Origin: Leptolyngbya sp. FACHB-8
Lineage (GTDB): Bacteria; Cyanobacteriota; Cyanobacteriia; Elainellales; Elainellaceae
Length of the DNA: 64,000 nt
NCBI RefSeq assembly: GCF_014695575.1
Contig: NZ_JACJOO010000078.1
Location: 1-64,000 of the forward strand
Reading direction: 5' to 3'
Every line of letters begins with the position of its first letter. Position 1 is the stretch's first letter. The notes below the pieces were generated by a model. That model ran no database searches, was not told where the DNA came from, and worked only from the letters and a program-made list of their open reading frames with translations. Both the position numbers and the translations under genes were made by a program. Below, one piece after another: positions 16,194 through 25,354 of the stretch.

Positions 16194-16680
16194 ATGGAGA
16201 AACAGCCTTGCCCCCCTAGTTCCAAACCCTCTCAAGTTAGCAAGCGATGAAGCGATGAACGGGAACAACTACAACAACTGATTAAGGGCCATAACACAGC
16301 TCAACAACTGGCGTTAAGGGCACGGATTATTCTCAGCAATTCTCATTTTGAATTGAAGCCTGAAAATAGCCCGCCGAAGGCGGGCTATTTTCAGGCTTCA
16401 AAGCCGAGAGTTCGCGCCCGTCGGGCGCGAACTCTCGGCTTTGAAGCTCATAATGAGAATTGCTGGATTATTCTCCTTGCCGATGAGGGAAAAATCATCG
16501 GGAGATCGCTCGAGCCTTGCAGATTAGCCACCAGATGGCACGCTTGTGGCGAACTCGGTGGTTGGCAACACACTCAAGCGAAACAAGTGTGGTCGAACGA
16601 TTGCAGGATGAGGAACGCAGCGGTGCCCCTGCCACCTTTTCGGCTCGAATTTGATCATCGCTTGCTTTGCATTAATAAGA
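16194..16680 (+). pseudogene. IS630-family transposase N-terminal remnant, interrupted by element D1
   Basis: From the ATG at 16194 the frame reads MEKQPCPPSSKP, hits a stop, then continues EQLQQLIKGHNTAQQLALRA and, after element D1, LADEGKIIGRSL. This is the helix-turn-helix N-terminal region of IS630 transposases (RARIILLADEG, later the ERLQDEERSGAPATF pattern in a shifted frame). Stops, frameshifts and loss of the DDE domain show it is dead. Element D1 inserted between codons for IIL and LADEG with a 9-base duplication. Confidence 0.65.
16334..16465. mobile_element. Twin-hairpin MITE-like element, family D copy 1 (132 bp)
   Basis: The ends CAGCAATTCTCA and TGAGAATTGCTG are perfect inverted repeats. 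The 9-base direct repeat GATTATTCT flanks the element at 16325-16333 and 16466-16474. Inside are two perfect hairpins, one with arms GAAGCCTGAAAATAGCCCGC, the other with arms AAAGCCGAGAGTTCGCGCCC. Copy D2, in the opposite orientation and also exactly 132 bp, is at 41860. Confidence 0.9.
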
Positions 16681-17117
16681 TTTTTATTTTCTGAAACTTA
16701 AGCTAACGGTCCATACCAATAGAGTTTTGCCCGACTGGAAGCTAAAGGCTGCTGAACGTGTCTGCTTTAGGACGAACACCATCTGGTAGCCTCTATTGTC
16801 AATGTAGGACGGTTTGATGAAGGATCAGTTCTATCTTCATTACCTATGGCTCATCATAACTTTTCGTATGGGTGAAATGTTTCTTATTCCTGAAAGTTAC
16901 AGAAGAAGATGCATGGGATGTTGCACTAAAAGACTAAAAAGTTCGCAAGATTCATTTTTCATGGCTGCTCTGCTGGAATTTCCAACCCAGATCTCCATTG
17001 GGCTGGAAAATTCGTATTAATGCTATTTATGTGGTTGAAACGCGTCGAGGTTATTGTAGTTTTGATTCTGATAACCTGGCTTTTTTGCCCTCTTGACGTC
17101 CCTTGAACATCCAAAGC
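16681..17117. other. Decayed intergenic sequence
   Basis: About 440 bases with a possible degraded reading frame on the + strand (FLKVTEEDAWDVALKD, a stop, then WKIRINAIYVVETRRGYCS around 16870-17070). I cannot assign it to a family. No start site is visible, and it is best treated as a gene remnant of unknown type. Confidence 0.3.
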
Positions 17118-17119
17118 TA

Positions 17120-17182
17120 GAACTTATTGAGCCGTAATTTTTCGCACGCCATATGCCCGAAAAATTGCGGCTCAATAAGTTC
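17120..17182. mobile_element. Small palindromic element in the hydrolase stop codon (63 bp)
   Basis: Arms GAACTTATTGAGCCG and CGGCTCAATAAGTTC, with one mismatch in the full ~25-base stem, flanked by TA at 17118-17119 and 17183-17184. The downstream gene's TAG stop (complement of 17182-17184) uses the duplicated TA, so the insertion left the reading frame end unchanged. Confidence 0.65.
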
Positions 17183-18252
17183 TAACGTTGCTGAATACTT
17201 GATTCAGGAACGCCTTCTTTAAAGCAGTGAACGTCTGTAGGAGGAGCCCAGATGGGTAACTGCTGGATTTTCTGGAGGGTTAACTCAACATAGGTTGTGT
17301 TGTTTTGGGCGATCGCCATCCCAAAGTAACCTTCCTCACCATCATGGGCATGAGGCCCGCTGCTCAAAACAGTGTAACGCCCCTGCCGCCGTGCCTGATT
17401 AAACGGAGAGCCTACTGTTGCTGGCCAACGAGAAGCAAACACAAAGCGCGGAATATCTTCAACCCAATCCCGGCTCCCCTGCAGATGGTAAACGTGATGG
17501 GCCGTCTTAAACCCGTTTTCCCCGTTAAAGTCCCCTCCCACGGATACGACGGTCAAACGAGTATTCAGCCATTGATCTAAATAAGGTAAAGAGCCTAAGG
17601 CCACCTGCACACCCCCACTGGTTCCAATCAAAATAATATTAAGTGGTTGGCAATGGTTTGTGGGGATGGGGTGAACGGCATTCATCCGCTCAATCATGGC
17701 ATCAGCAATACCTTGGCTGTACACAGGGCCATAGCGATCGTCCGCCGAAATCGCAAAGCGCCACAAATTTCGAATCTTAATCAGTACATCTACATTCTCT
17801 AACCATCCATCGGCACGCTCGATCGCTCCCCAAACAGGCGCTAAAAAACGGCCTCCGGACAAATCTTGATTGGCAACAGAGTAGGGAAACACATCGCTGA
17901 TCGCAACGCAATTGGGATGTAGGCGGATCAGTTGATTTAAAAGCCATTCTTCACCAGGAGTTAGTTGATTCGCTGAGTAATCGCCAACCCCAGGCAAGTA
18001 AACGATATAACAATTGATATTAGAAGAGTGAATAGAAGATGGATTACTAGAAGCAGAGCCTTCACTCGCAGATAAACGCTTGGGCGGTTTCTTGGAAAGC
18101 CCTAAGCTTTCCCTACTTTGATTTAACCACCACACCAGAGTTCCAACGGGAGCAAAAACTCCCCAACTCAACAACAAAATTCCAGCCAGGATGAGCAACC
18201 TGGAAGTACTGCCAGCTAGCCAATGCAACAGTCGTTGAAGAAAAGCAACCAT
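17182..18252 (-). CDS. Membrane-anchored alpha/beta hydrolase-like protein
   Basis: About 356 residues from the ATG at 18252; an alternative ATG at 18294 adds 14 residues, and neither has a clear ribosome-binding site. A membrane helix (LLILAGILLLSWGVFAPVG) near the N-terminus is followed by a Ser/Pro-rich linker. The remainder is an alpha/beta-fold domain with YIVYLPGVGDYS and the nucleophile-elbow-like IGTSGG (Ser), then HAHDGEEGY near the C-terminus. Similar hypothetical proteins are common in cyanobacteria. The substrate is unknown. A palindromic element sits exactly at its stop codon. Confidence 0.7.
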   Translation of the reverse strand: MVAFLQRLLHWLAGSTSRLLILAGILLLSWGVFAPVGTLVWWLNQSRESLGLSKKPPKRLSASEGSASSNPSSIHSSNINCYIVYLPGVGDYSANQLTPGEEWLLNQLIRLHPNCVAISDVFPYSVANQDLSGGRFLAPVWGAIERADGWLENVDVLIKIRNLWRFAISADDRYGPVYSQGIADAMIERMNAVHPIPTNHCQPLNIILIGTSGGVQVALGSLPYLDQWLNTRLTVVSVGGDFNGENGFKTAHHVYHLQGSRDWVEDIPRFVFASRWPATVGSPFNQARRQGRYTVLSSGPHAHDGEEGYFGMAIAQNNTTYVELTLQKIQQLPIWAPPTDVHCFKEGVPESSIQQR

Positions 18253-18374
18253 GTGGAGGTTTATAGCATTTGCTTGTATGGTAAGTATAGGCAATGTAAT
18301 GTGTTGATTAAAGCTGTTTTTTCTCGTGAATTCATCTTTCGGAAGTTTTAACTATCCAGCTACAGCATGTCTCA

Positions 18375-18441
18375 ATTCAGTAAGGTATAGGAGAGAAATG
18401 TGGGATAAAGTCGCTTATTGCTCTCCCATACCTCACTAAAT
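18375..18441. repeat. Imperfect hairpin in the leader of the Yip1-type gene
   Basis: ATTCAGTAAGGTATAGGAGAG at 18375-18395 pairs with CTCTCCCATACCTCACTAAAT at 18421-18441, with about three mismatches. It ends just before the ribosome-binding site AGGAAAGG of the next gene, so it could influence translation or be an old element. Undecided. Confidence 0.45.
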
Positions 18442-18458
18442 TAGGAAAGGATACACGT

Positions 18459-19025
18459 GTGAGTAAGCAGTCATTACAGAAACATTTATGGGCTACTCTC
18501 TGGAATGCGATCGCCCTTAAAGCCAATCTCTACGACAATGCTCGCAACACACCGAGAAACCATCGCATTGCTTTGACGATTGTTCTGCTAGCAGCGCTCT
18601 CTCATATGCTAGGAAGTTCGGTTATTTTATTGATCAATCGAGCTAGTGGTCAGGCTTTCTTCCTGGCACTACTCATCGACGGGTTAAGTATTATTTCAGG
18701 ATATTACTTGTGGACATTGGTCATTCTAAAAGTGGGCCAATGGCTGAAGCCCATTGACCCAACCTACGGAGATCTGTTGAGCCCTATAGGGTTTGCCTAT
18801 GCTCCACAAGTCTTCAACTTCCTAACCCTAATTCCGCTTTTAGGTCGTCCCATTGAGTTAGTCCTGGCAGCCTGGAGTTTGTTGGCCGCTATTGTTGCTA
18901 CTCGCGAAGGGTTAGATATTAAAACACGTCAAGCTGCCCTGATTTGTATTCTTGGCTGGGTTCCTATTCAGATAGCGATCGGATTTATCCAATTACTTGA
19001 ACAAGAAATAGCCAACACTTTTTGA
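18459..19025 (+). CDS. Yip1-family integral membrane protein (188 aa)
   Basis: Starts at GTG 18459 behind AGGAAAGG. Four or five hydrophobic segments are visible: IALTIVLLAALSHML, AFFLALLIDGLSIISGYY, LSPIGFAYAPQVFNFLTLI, LVLAAWSLLAAIVAT and ALICILGWVPIQIAIGFI. The pattern APQVFNFL..IPLLG fits the Yip1 domain found in cyanobacterial membrane proteins of unknown function. Its 3' end overlaps the tail of the convergent HPP-family remnant by about 58 bases. Confidence 0.75.
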   Translation: MSKQSLQKHLWATLWNAIALKANLYDNARNTPRNHRIALTIVLLAALSHMLGSSVILLINRASGQAFFLALLIDGLSIISGYYLWTLVILKVGQWLKPIDPTYGDLLSPIGFAYAPQVFNFLTLIPLLGRPIELVLAAWSLLAAIVATREGLDIKTRQAALICILGWVPIQIAIGFIQLLEQEIANTF

Positions 19026-19269
19026 GAATTTATCCAGTGTTTTGACTTTTGAGCAAGTATCCACAAGGATATGCGTTCCAGCACAACTAAAGTTGCTGTG
19101 ATACCGACAGCGAGGCCAAAAAGAATTAAATTATTCTCATTCCCAACTCGCAATGCAAAGCTCAGCGATGTTGAAACCGCAGGTGGATGCACCACATCCA
19201 TTAAAATCATGAGGATAATTGTCAGTACCATAGCGCATCCAGCAGCCCAATAACCTGGCCCTAATAATA
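18968..19269 (-). pseudogene. HPP-family membrane protein, truncated by an IS
   Basis: About 100 residues remain: LLGPGYWAAGCAMVLTIILM, DVVHPPAVSTSLSFAL (the His-Pro-Pro signature) and NLILFGLAVGITATLVVL, matching the C-terminal half of HPP-family membrane proteins. HPP proteins have about four helices and have been linked to nitrite transport in plastids. The IS at 19270-20413 cuts it with a TA duplication. Beyond the IS the frame stays open for ~35 codons (to 20506) but does not resemble the usual HPP N-terminus, so the 5' part may be lost or diverged. Confidence 0.65.
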
Positions 19270-19332
19270 GACTTAATCGGAAATAGTGTAGGCTAAAAGC
19301 CAGGTACAGAGGACAAGGACAGGGTAAGGACG

Positions 19333-20348
19333 ATGCTGAGCTACCCCAAAGTGCAAAACAAACCACGTGTGCTGCAAAGCTTGACTGGGCTGAGCGTGAG
19401 CGAGTTTGAGCAATTATGGGTGAGCTTTGAGCGAGCATGGCAAGACTATTTAGGAGATTTCCAGTAATGAAATTACCCCCAGAATGTTGGTGCTGTGCCC
19501 GCTTCGCGGGCACAGCACCAACATTCTGGGTAAATTCTTATGCAGAAACCTCCTTAGAGCACCATCACATTCAGATCCCCAGAGCCAGACGCTATGGTGG
19601 GGGACGCAAGGCACAATTGCAGGATACCCGAGATAAGTTGCTGTTCATCCTGGTTTACTTTCGCCTGTATCCCACGCAGGAGGTGCAAGGGTTTCTGTTT
19701 GGCATTGGGCAACCTCAGGCGCACGATTGGGTGCATAAGCTCACGCCGATTCTGAATCAGGCCTTGGGATATGAGCAACAACTGCCCGAGCGTCGTCCCT
19801 GGCGGTTAGAGCGGGTGCTCCAAGAATGTGTGGGTTTGGAGTTGATCATAGATGCCACCGAACGACGTATTCCTCGCCCCAAGGACAAAGATGAGCGCAA
19901 GCAGCATTACAGTGGGAAAAAGAAAACCTTTACGGTGAAGAATCTGCTCATCAGCCAGCGTCAAGGCAAGGTGTTGTACCTGAGTGACACCTACGAAGGG
20001 AAGAAACATGACAAAGCGATTTGTGATGAGGAGGATTACCGTTTTCCCGAAGGCACCCAGTTATGGAAAGACACCCGCTTTCAAGGCTATGAACCCGAAG
20101 GTGTAAAGACGCATCAACCGAAGAAGAAACCCCGCAACGGCGAATTGAGCGAAGCAGACAAAGAGCGCAATCAGGAGATCTCACGGGAGCATGTCCAAAT
20201 AGAGCATCACATTGGAGGCATCAAGCGGTGCAACATTGTGGTGCATCCGCTGAGGACCCGAACGGATCACTTTACCGATACGGTAATGGAGGCTGCTTGT
20301 GGCCTCCACAACTTCCGACTGAGTCAACGGCAACTAGCCGTTGCCTAA
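19333..20348 (+). pseudogene. IS5-family DDE transposase, interrupted by element B1
   Basis: The original frame starts at ATG 19333 (MLSYPKVQNKPRVLQSL) and runs to codon 40, where B1 inserts. Removing 19453-19556 rejoins the codons for DYL and EHHH in frame and gives a 303-residue protein. DDE motifs are visible: LIIDATERRIPRP (Asp), LWKDTRFQGY (Asp) and REHVQIEHHIGGIKR (Glu). The insertion is 104 bases, so the frame is broken. An alternative ATG at 19437 reads through B1 into the catalytic part, and could yield a protein with a foreign N-terminus. Confidence 0.85.
19453..19553. mobile_element. Palindromic MITE-like element, family B copy 1 (101 bp)
   Basis: Begins GGAGATTTCCAG and ends CTGCATAAG-type on the other strand (GGAGGTTTC), flanked by TTA at 19450-19452 and 19554-19556. 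The central perfect hairpin has arms CCCAGAATGTTGGTGCTGTG capped by GCCCGCTTCGCGGGC. The outer ends match family A, but the hairpin is unrelated. It interrupts the IS5-type transposase. Confidence 0.9.
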
Positions 20349-20586
20349 TTGAAAGAGAGATGGAAAGAGCGAGCCCTTTTCCGTTAATCCACCTCCTTAT
20401 TTCCGATTAAGTCTATTAGATAATCAATCGCAATTAGATAGCACATAAATTCTGATAAGCAACTTTCAAAGAAATGAGCGAAAAAGATTAAAGTATACTT
20501 AAGCATCTATCATACTCAGCAAATCCACTTAATACCTTGTCAGGGGACATTCGAGAGATCCGTCCACTCTGTGCGCTGTCTTGGTA

Positions 20587-22497
20587 ATGATTACTCCAAA
20601 ACCTCATCGTCGCAACACTCATGCCCAGCCGTTTCAATTGGAGAGCGATCGCTTTTTGAGCCTTTCGCTGGATATGATTTGCGTCATCAGTCACGATGGT
20701 TATTTCCAATATCTTAATCATCAGTGGGAAGAAGTTTTGGGCTTTTCCAAAACGGCGTTACTTGGTCATTCCTGGACAGAATTTATCCATCCCGATGATC
20801 AGAAATCAGCGCTCAATCACCTATATATTCTTTGTTCACAATCCATCTCTTCTGGCCACCTGATATTTGAGAATCACTATCGTTGCCGGGATGGTAGTTA
20901 TAGGTGTTTTTTGTGGAATGCTGAATTTTGCCCAGAACAACAAACAATTTATGCTGTTGTTCGAGATATTACCGAATTTGAAAAATCCCGACATGCGCTG
21001 CGAGAAAGTGAAGAACGATTTCGTTATCTAGTTGAGAGCGTTAAGGATTACGCTATTTATATGCTCGACCCTAATGGCAACGTGATTAGCTGGAATCCTG
21101 GTGCCGAGCGAATCAATGGCTATACTGAAGCAGAAATTATTGGTCAATCTGTAGCGCAATTTTACCTGCCAGAAGATGTACGTGCGGGTAAACCCGCTTA
21201 CGAATTGCAGGTCGCAGCAACCGTTGGGCGATTTGAAGACGAGAGTTGTCGGGTACGCCGTGACGGTTCTCAGTTTTGGGCACACGCTGTTGTCACAGCA
21301 TTGAAGGATAAGCAAGGACAGTTGCGTGGGTTTGCCAAGGTAACTCGTGACATTACGGAACGAAAACAAGCTGAAGCCGCTTTGCAAAAAGCATACGATG
21401 ATCTGGAACAACGAGTTCAGGAACGAACTGCTGAGTTACTAGAATCCAATCGCCTGCTGCGACATGAAATTGTGGAACGCCAGCAAGCAGAAGCCGGATT
21501 GCGCCAATCAGAAGCGCAATTGCGCCAACAAACTCAACAGTTACAACAAGCCTTGCAGCAATTAAAACAAGCTCAAGCGCAACTGGTACAATCTGAAAAA
21601 ATGTCGAGTTTGGGGCAGTTAGTGGCGGGAGTTGCCCACGAAATTAATAATCCAATCAATTTTATTTATGGGAATATCGGCTATGCAAGTCAATATGCTC
21701 AAGATTTACTATACGTGCTGACGTTATATCAACAGTCTTTTCCTCAGCCTACTCAAGAAATTGAGGAAGCTCTTTCAGGGATTGATCTGCATTTTATCTT
21801 GAATGATTTACCAAAGTTGCTAAACTCGATGCAAGTGGGTGCCGATCGCATTCGTCAAATTGTTCTTTCTCTACGCAACTTTTCTCGGCTAGATGAAGCA
21901 GAGAAAAAGCCTGTAGATATTCATCAAGGTATCGATAATACGTTGATGATTTTGCAAAATCGCCTTAGTCCACAGTCTGCGTTTCCCACAATTACGGTTT
22001 GCAAAACCTATGGTGACTTGCCTCTGGTTGACTGCTATGCAGGGCAACTCAATCAGGTATTTATGAATATTTTAAGTAATGCGATCGATGCTTTAGAAGA
22101 ACGAACTCACTTTAATCAGCAGCTTAAATTGAAAGATGATACTATCATTTCCACATCTTCTTCTGAGTTATGCTGTCCCCTGCCAAGCATTCACATTAAA
22201 ACAGAACAACTCAACTCTGAGTGGATCGCCATTCGTATTACAGACAACGGATTGGGAATGACTGAGCAAGTCAAACAACGCTTGTTTGATCCCTTCTTTA
22301 CGACAAAACCTGTTGGTAAAGGAACAGGTTTAGGACTATCGATCAGCTACCAAATTGTGGTGGAACAACATGGTGGAAACCTCAAGTGTCAGTCTGCTCC
22401 TGGGCAGGGAACAGAATTTGCGATCGAGATTCCAATCAAATCTAGTTGCTCCACACTGCTTATGACGACCAAGTTCACCGACTACAGAGGATTTTAA
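20587..22497 (+). CDS. PAS-PAS sensor histidine kinase (636 aa)
   Basis: A soluble kinase with no membrane helices. I take ATG 20587; an upstream TTG at 20581 is less likely. Two PAS domains (~20-135 and ~145-265, with RDITERKQAEAALQ after the second) are followed by a Gln-rich coiled coil (~270-345). The HisKA H-box is GVAHEINNP (His ~350), and the ATPase domain has N-box NILSNAIDAL (~490), then DNGLGM and GTGLGLSISY. This is the common cyanobacterial NtrB-like kinase pattern, with a ~60-residue helical insertion after the H-box. No response regulator is adjacent, so it is an orphan. The signal is unknown. Confidence 0.92.
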   Translation: MITPKPHRRNTHAQPFQLESDRFLSLSLDMICVISHDGYFQYLNHQWEEVLGFSKTALLGHSWTEFIHPDDQKSALNHLYILCSQSISSGHLIFENHYRCRDGSYRCFLWNAEFCPEQQTIYAVVRDITEFEKSRHALRESEERFRYLVESVKDYAIYMLDPNGNVISWNPGAERINGYTEAEIIGQSVAQFYLPEDVRAGKPAYELQVAATVGRFEDESCRVRRDGSQFWAHAVVTALKDKQGQLRGFAKVTRDITERKQAEAALQKAYDDLEQRVQERTAELLESNRLLRHEIVERQQAEAGLRQSEAQLRQQTQQLQQALQQLKQAQAQLVQSEKMSSLGQLVAGVAHEINNPINFIYGNIGYASQYAQDLLYVLTLYQQSFPQPTQEIEEALSGIDLHFILNDLPKLLNSMQVGADRIRQIVLSLRNFSRLDEAEKKPVDIHQGIDNTLMILQNRLSPQSAFPTITVCKTYGDLPLVDCYAGQLNQVFMNILSNAIDALEERTHFNQQLKLKDDTIISTSSSELCCPLPSIHIKTEQLNSEWIAIRITDNGLGMTEQVKQRLFDPFFTTKPVGKGTGLGLSISYQIVVEQHGGNLKCQSAPGQGTEFAIEIPIKSSCSTLLMTTKFTDYRGF

Positions 22498-22552
22498 AAT
22501 CTCCACCGACTATTTAACACGCTCGCCATTTTCTCAAGCCCGTTCTGCTTGC

Positions 22553-22983
22553 TGTCGGAAATTGGGCCGGAACGAACAAGACAGCCACGTTAAGACTGTC
22601 CCAGAACAATTCAAAGCACTGATAGTAGACGGTGATCGGCTGACCATAAATCCAGACGGTGGTTCTGAGGCCGGCTGTTGGCCGTACAGATTGCAGAGGA
22701 ACCTTGCTGCCCCACCGGCGTGGACGGTTTTCGCCTGTGCTTGCTAAGACACGGATTGAGCGCCGCATATGCAGCCGTGGAAATTCGCCCTTAACACCAA
22801 TTGAGCGCTTCTGGAAGTCTTTCAAGAGCCACCTCAAAAACAAAGCTTCTCGTCCTTACAAGCATTACGGGAGTACGTCCAAGAGTTATTTGACCAAATC
22901 ACCTACGAACAGGTGATATCTATTGCGTCTTACGATTTCATTTTGGAAGGTCTTTCTATGCAGCTTCATATTGAATTGGTATA
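22553..22983 (+). pseudogene. IS630-family transposase remnant
   Basis: Fragments of the DDE domain are readable in two frames: TPIERFWKSFKSHL near 22795-22835 (the conserved NPIERFW motif) and ALREYVQELFDQITYEQV, then ISIASYDFILEG near 22855-22950. Several stops and frame changes occur. This is the C-terminal end of an IS630 transposase; the N-terminal half is missing here. The family generates TA target duplications, which fits the TA-flanked small elements in the window. Confidence 0.65.
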
Positions 22984-23481
22984 AGCAATGCCAATAGGGG
23001 CCTATTCCCCAAGCAGTTGTAAATAGACAGAAAAAACTGGGCCCTTCAAATCAAGCAATAAACAGCATGTCTTATCTGCGATTGCTCCATATCAATCGCC
23101 CGTACAAAATTTCTATTATTACAACAATGAGAAAACTTATGAGAACTTATGATGGGATTAGAAAATTTCTGAAATTTACTGGATTGCTCTGGAGAGAAAG
23201 GCATGATTGATGGAATTGACTAGCTTGTTTTGCTATATAAGAATCAGGATGAATCTATGAAAGCATTTCTTGAAAGTACCTTGTTTATTTCTCCGGAAGC
23301 TGTTCAATTAAGGAATCAAGAAATGATTGCTCTCTATGCGATGAATCGCTTGAACTAGCCAAAGAATTAGTTGATTTATCCTGAGGGAATTTTCAGCAAC
23401 GAAATTACTTTCATGATGTGAGCGCTTTTGGACACAACACAATCAATAGCCTCAAATTTTACACCTCTCTAAAATCAAATT
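22984..23481. other. Intergenic, no supported gene
   Basis: About 500 AT-rich bases. A 33-codon frame at 23257-23358 (MKAFLESTLFISPEAVQ) looks weakly protein-like and could be a gene fragment. Nothing else is supported. Confidence 0.35.
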
Positions 23482-23521
23482 CTGGAAGCCCTATTTTTCG
23501 TAACGAGAAATGGGATTTCCA
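23482..23521. repeat. Decayed hairpin, family F copy 2
   Basis: CTGGAAGCCCTATTTTTCGT is followed almost at once by an imperfect mirror (CGAGAAATGGGATTTCCAG). The core GGAAGCCCTATTTTTCG equals that of the perfect hairpin at 4522, with mutations in the right arm. Confidence 0.55.
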
Positions 23522-23939
23522 GGGTTTAGTGTAAGGCCTAGGGCTGCTACTACTCATCATATTTGGGGTTAATGAACTATATCCACTGCTATTGATGTCT
23601 TGTACTAAACTGCCAATACCGTTGCTATCTACTTGCCATGGCGATCGCCTCAATTTTCACCAAAACTGGGAAGATCCCAGAACTAATGTCGTATCTGTAG
23701 CCAACTAATCCTATGGCGCAACGTCCAGGGCCGAAAGGCTCGCTACAACCTCGACTGGAGTCTGCATTCATGCCCACCTGCGGCGATCGCCCCCGACCGG
23801 GAACGTTGCTATAAAGCCTTCTCAAACAGGAACTCGATATGGGTTTTGAGCGACATCTGGGTGCATCAGATTAATCGACGACCACGCAGACGCCGGCATC
23901 TGTTCTGACAACTAACAAACTCAAAGAAAAACCACGCTA

Positions 23940-23965
23940 GCCAGGGGTACGCCTCTGGCCTTTTT
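23940..23965 (+). terminator. Rho-independent terminator
   Basis: GCCAGGGG pairs with CCTCTGGC around a TACG loop and is followed by CTTTTT. It would terminate rightward transcription. No intact gene is recognised directly upstream (23540-23935), so it may be all that remains of a lost gene's 3' end. Confidence 0.6.
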
Positions 23966-24022
23966 GTTGAAAGGCGATCGCCTCTTCCCCACTAACTCCC
24001 AGCCATTCTATGATTTACGATA

Positions 24023-24172
24023 ATGTCTCTATCGGAAGGAGCGCACTTCGAAACTCAGGTTCTCTTGCAACGATGGAGCGATCGCTATGAGCAAAACCAC
24101 GCTGAGATGGACGATGTTGTGCAGTATTATCTTTCCTTGGGGCAAAATTGGTGTTTATTCCATTCGAATTTC
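24023..24172 (+). CDS. Short open frame of unknown function (49 aa)
   Basis: ATG 24023 to a TAG at 24170-24172 encodes a protein-like peptide (MSLSEGAHFETQVLLQRWSD, later DDVVQYYLSLGQNWC). It contains a HIP1 site and a normal codon mix, but there is no visible ribosome-binding site. It is tail-to-tail with the sigma-factor remnant; both stops share the CTAG. It may be a real small gene or the N-terminal part of a broken one. Confidence 0.3.
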
Positions 24173-24330
24173 TAGAAATTGTCGCGAAGGGATTGCAAGT
24201 TCTGACTCAACTGCAAGAGACCTTTGCGAGTCCAAGTTTTTACAGTGCCCAGTGGAGCATCCAGAAATTGAGCAATTTCTGCCTGACTTAAATCTTCAAA
24301 ATAGCTCAGCTCCAGAACTCGCCGCTGCAT
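24172..24330 (-). pseudogene. ECF-type sigma factor, region 4 remnant
   Basis: The C-terminal ~50 codons read QRRVLELSYFEDLSQAEIAQ, then APLGTVKTWTRKGLLQL, the sigma region 4 helix-turn-helix with its GTVKTW recognition helix. Regions 2 and 3 are missing: the upstream sequence in this frame shows no DED/RYA-type motifs. The fragment would not work as a sigma factor. Confidence 0.6.
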
Positions 24331-24442
24331 TAATTTGGTGTGTTGGCTTAGAATCTGAAAAATGCATAAGTGAACTCCTTGTGAATTGCCTTGAGATAGA
24401 ATTAGTGAGCTATAGCACGATTTGCAAGGATTGAAAGGCTTA

Positions 24443-24763
24443 TCATGCAGCGATCGGATTCGCTTCAATCAATTGCGTCTCGCTAGCTTCAAAAGGATCT
24501 AACGGTGTTGAATGAGAAAGATAAACACTGGATGATTCTTGATGAGCCAATTGCTTATCTTTACTGAGAGGATAGTGGAACGTGATTGCTGTATTGTTAG
24601 AACACCATTCCAATTCAGGTTGCGTCAATTTTGTCAGTAGAATGGTTAGCGTACTCTCAGGAATTTGCAGCACTTGAGCAAGGCAATCGATCCTGATAGG
24701 ATAGCCCCACTCTGTATCATGTCCAGTTGCTTCTGCTGCTAAATCCTGCCAAGCATCAAACAT
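24443..24763 (-). CDS. Hypothetical protein, probably 5'-truncated
   Basis: The frame from ATG 24763 gives 106 residues with a coherent helical segment (IDCLAQVLQIPESTLTILLTKLTQPEL). The reading frame stays open another ~27 codons upstream (RHTSAHTVNYCACVLA) before a stop. A separate ATG with a plausible start lies at ~24852 in another frame, so a frameshift near 24830 may have split an original gene. The family is not recognised. Its nearness to the sigma remnant suggests a decayed operon. Confidence 0.4.
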   Translation of the reverse strand: MFDAWQDLAAEATGHDTEWGYPIRIDCLAQVLQIPESTLTILLTKLTQPELEWCSNNTAITFHYPLSKDKQLAHQESSSVYLSHSTPLDPFEASETQLIEANPIAA

Positions 24764-24869
24764 CGCTAATACACAAGCACAATAGTTGACAGTATGAGCA
24801 GATGTATGGCGATATCGAGTTGCTTTTTAGTCTGGTACATCTTTTTCATGATTGTGATTCCTATGATTA

Positions 24870-25354
24870 AGTAAATGTAGGTTTGAGTCCAACTGGATGA
24901 TCGTTTTGCTCATGTCTTTGTTGGTTGCTTGGATTACATTTACAACCATAAGCTAGAACTCAATGAGGGTCAGCCCTGGTAAAGCGAGGAGATCGGCAAG
25001 CAGAAAGCGAGGAAAAGCGAGGTCGGTAACTTTCTGTTGAGGTAAAAGGCCAAATGATTCCTAAATCTGAAAAAATCTTTCGACTCTTCAATCCCCATAA
25101 TCCAACCGTTATACCCAAATCTTCTAATTGGAGTAGCCGTCACCACGCTATCGGGTACTGGTTTCTCACTCCTGATCCAGCTTATGTGCCTCTAAGCGGT
25201 CTGATAAATTTTCTGGAAGCTGATCTACTTCCGTTTGCATTGATTTTGGCAGCATAACGGGACGCGACCCGGCAACCACTACTGCGATCGTGCTGGATGC
25301 CCTGGAAAAAACGGGGCAATGGAAAATTTTTACAATCCCTGAGAAGCAACACAC
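24870..25354. other. Intergenic or decayed sequence
   Basis: About 480 bases. Short protein-like stretches occur on the + strand (GRDPATTTAIVLDALEKTG near 25260-25315) but without a start or a recognisable family. I see no RNA gene or regulatory motif. Confidence 0.3.

Larger units (their letters stand above)
19270..20413 (+). mobile_element. IS5-type insertion sequence (1144 bp including a nested element)
   Basis: Perfect 16-base terminal inverted repeats: GACTTAATCGGAAATA at 19270-19285 and its mirror at 20398-20413. They are flanked by TA at 19268-19269 and 20414-20415. The element carries one transposase gene, which is interrupted by palindromic element B1. Without B1 and its duplication the IS would be 1040 bp, a normal size for IS5-group elements with one open frame. 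It interrupts an HPP-family gene. Confidence 0.85.
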
